Part shown: one piece after another, positions 5,324 to 6,404 of the stretch | Position numbering within the stretch: the stretch's first letter is position 1 | How the letters are laid out: each line of letters opens with the position of its first letter | Position numbers and translations under genes: made by a program | Source: an uncultured Muribaculaceae bacterium | GTDB taxonomy: Bacteria; Bacteroidota; Bacteroidia; Bacteroidales; Muribaculaceae | Length of the DNA stretch: 6,404 nt | Assembly (NCBI GenBank): GCA_948788915.1 | Contig: CAQFOZ010000081.1 | Span: forward strand, 1 to 6,404 | Reading direction: 5' to 3' | The notes under the pieces: model-generated | Seen by the model: only the letters and a program-made list of their open reading frames with translations | Databases searched by the model: none | Told to the model about the DNA's origin: nothing

Positions 5324-5355
5324 TTTGGCATTTAGAGAATTTTAATTTACTTTTG
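5324..5355 (+). promoter_or_regulatory. GH89 gene promoter, full Bacteroidota consensus
   Basis: TTTG (5324-5327), 20 bp, then TACTTTTG (5348-5355) matches TTTG-N19-21-TAnnTTTG at all fixed positions. It sits between the preceding terminator and the palindrome at 5361-5395. The predicted start point is about 5360-5362, giving a leader of about 70 bases. Confidence 0.8.
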
Positions 5356-5360
5356 CTTGT

Positions 5361-5395
5361 TACAATGAATCGGTAAAATTTACCGGTTCATTGTA
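5361..5395. promoter_or_regulatory. 35-bp palindrome at the predicted transcription start
   Basis: TACAATGAATCGGTAAA (5361-5377) and its reverse complement (5379-5395) flank one central A. The single mismatch (5370 against 5386) becomes a G-U pair in RNA. It begins within a base or two of the predicted start point. As RNA it would be a hairpin at the very 5' end; as DNA it is a symmetrical site that could bind a dimeric regulator. It is not followed by a T-tract, so it is not an obvious terminator. Confidence 0.7.
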
Positions 5396-5430
5396 TAATA
5401 TATACTTGTATGCTCTTGAACCATAACTCA

Positions 5431-6404
5431 ATGAAAAAGTCGATCATATTTCTATTACTGTCTTTCACTATATTATCAGCTTCAGCCTCAACTCATTCAG
5501 AGATTGCGCACGCTTTGGCAAAGCGAATAATACCCTCACTTTCCAACGATATTGTTTTTAAATCCATCGACACTCCTGTCGATACTTTTGCATACTACTC
5601 CAAAAACGGAAAAATAATTATAGAAGGCAATTCTGTCACATCCATGGCTGTTGGACTCAACAACTATATCAGGCGTCAACTTGGGGCAAACGTCTCATGG
5701 TTTGCCTCAAATCCCGTGCAAGTGCCCGAGCAGCTACCTCTTCCTGCGGAGTCATACGGGGCAAAAGCATCAGCGGACACACGTTTCTTTTTAAACTACT
5801 GCACATTCGGCTATACTATGCCATACTGGGAATGGTCCGACTGGGAGCGATTCATTGACTGGATGGCACTTAACGGTGTAACCATGCCATTGGCCATGAC
5901 AGGTGCGGAACAATCATGGTATAAAACCTGGAGCAGTTTAGGATTATCTGATGATGAAATTCTGTCATCCTTCACAGGACCCGCTCATCTGCCTTGGCAC
6001 TGGATGAACAATATCGACTGTTTTCAGGGACCATTGACAAAAAACTGGCTCAACAATCAGGAAAAACTGCAAAAACAAATACTTGCCCGCGAACGGGAAT
6101 TAGGTATGACACCGGTTCTTCCGGCATTTGCCGGTCATGTGCCGGTTGCAGTAAAAAAACATTATCCCGATGCGCGGATCACAGAAATAAGCGAATGGGG
6201 TGGATTTCCCTCCACAGAACGCTGTTACTTCCTCGATCCGTCAGACCCGCTGTATTCCGAAGTACAGAAACGGTTCATTAATATTCAAACCGGACTTTAC
6301 GGCACTGACCATATTTACGGAATAGATCCTTTCAACGAGGTAGACTCTCCCGACTGGAGCGAACAGTTTCTACATAACGCGTCTAAAGGAATATTCAAAA
6401 CACT
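5431..6404 (+). CDS. GH89 alpha-N-acetylglucosaminidase (NAGLU type), 5' part
   Basis: The frame is open from the ATG at 5431 to the window edge: 324 codons, 3' end missing. Residues 1-19 or so are a signal peptide (MKKSIIFLLLSFTILSASA). Residues 20-110 fit the N-terminal GH89 domain. The catalytic barrel begins at about 115 with the family signatures RFFLNYCTFGYTMPYWEW (118-135), WERFIDWMALNGV (138-150), FTGPAHLPWHWMNN (181-194), LGMTPVLPAFAGHVP (224-238) and TDHIYGIDPFNEV (292-304). Glu303 in DPFNEV matches the first catalytic glutamate of the family (Glu316 in human NAGLU); the second lies beyond the window. The enzyme removes terminal alpha-linked GlcNAc from glycans such as heparan sulfate in animals or alpha-GlcNAc-capped mucin O-glycans in gut bacteria. 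The mucin role is inference from the likely habitat. GH89 enzymes usually exceed 650 residues, so roughly half is visible. It has its own consensus promoter with a palindrome at the start point. Confidence 0.93.
   Translation, partial: MKKSIIFLLLSFTILSASASTHSEIAHALAKRIIPSLSNDIVFKSIDTPVDTFAYYSKNGKIIIEGNSVTSMAVGLNNYIRRQLGANVSWFASNPVQVPEQLPLPAESYGAKASADTRFFLNYCTFGYTMPYWEWSDWERFIDWMALNGVTMPLAMTGAEQSWYKTWSSLGLSDDEILSSFTGPAHLPWHWMNNIDCFQGPLTKNWLNNQEKLQKQILARERELGMTPVLPAFAGHVPVAVKKHYPDARITEISEWGGFPSTERCYFLDPSDPLYSEVQKRFINIQTGLYGTDHIYGIDPFNEVDSPDWSEQFLHNASKGIFKT

Noticed and set aside
5994..6281. 95-codon plus-strand frame near the right end
   Set aside because: It is out of frame inside the GH89 coding sequence, which carries continuous family motifs across the same bases.

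Overview
The window reads as chromosomal DNA of a Bacteroidota gut-type commensal. A Bacteroidales bacterium, perhaps Muribaculaceae-like, is my best inference; no marker gene proves it. The evidence is three strong matches to the Bacteroidota housekeeping promoter (TTTG, about 20 bp, TAnnTTTG, or close to it), no useful Shine-Dalgarno sequences, AT-rich spacers, and four of seven proteins with Sec signal peptides (S1/P1-type nuclease, C1B peptidase, Spy-like protein, GH89 glycosidase).

Layout. (1) 1-55 is the end of a dispersed repeat that runs off the left edge. (2) 53-343 (-) is a small thioredoxin with a WCPHC active site. (3) 344-804 is a non-coding divergent region holding a 186-bp hairpin repeat and an orphan repeat end. 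(4) 805-1873 (+) is a two-gene lrgA-lrgB operon. (5) 1899-2087 is a complete 189-bp inverted-repeat element, the same family as the one at the left edge. (6) 2173-2982 (+) is an exported zinc nuclease of the S1/P1 family with a near-consensus promoter. (7) 2998-3048 is a two-way terminator shared with (8) an exported bleomycin-hydrolase-type cysteine peptidase, 3094-4491 (-). (9) 4667-5236 (+) is a cysteine-rich, Spy/CpxP-like exported protein with a strong terminator. (10) 5324-5395 is a consensus promoter whose predicted start point falls on a 35-bp palindrome. (11) 5431-6404 (+) is the 5' part of a GH89 alpha-N-acetylglucosaminidase cut by the right edge.

The genes do not form one pathway. 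The common theme of the right two thirds is breakdown of macromolecules outside the cytoplasm (nucleic acid, peptides, GlcNAc-capped glycans) plus an envelope-stress-type protein. The left third (thioredoxin, LrgAB) is ordinary redox and membrane-transport housekeeping. I see no defence system, phage, CRISPR array or RNA gene.

The most unusual content lies between the genes. Two related families of short hairpin elements of about 186-189 bp have 21-22 bp terminal inverted repeats that resemble each other. They look like MITEs or structured 3'-end elements. One overlaps the thioredoxin stop codon, and an orphan end of the other carries the likely -7 box of the thioredoxin promoter.
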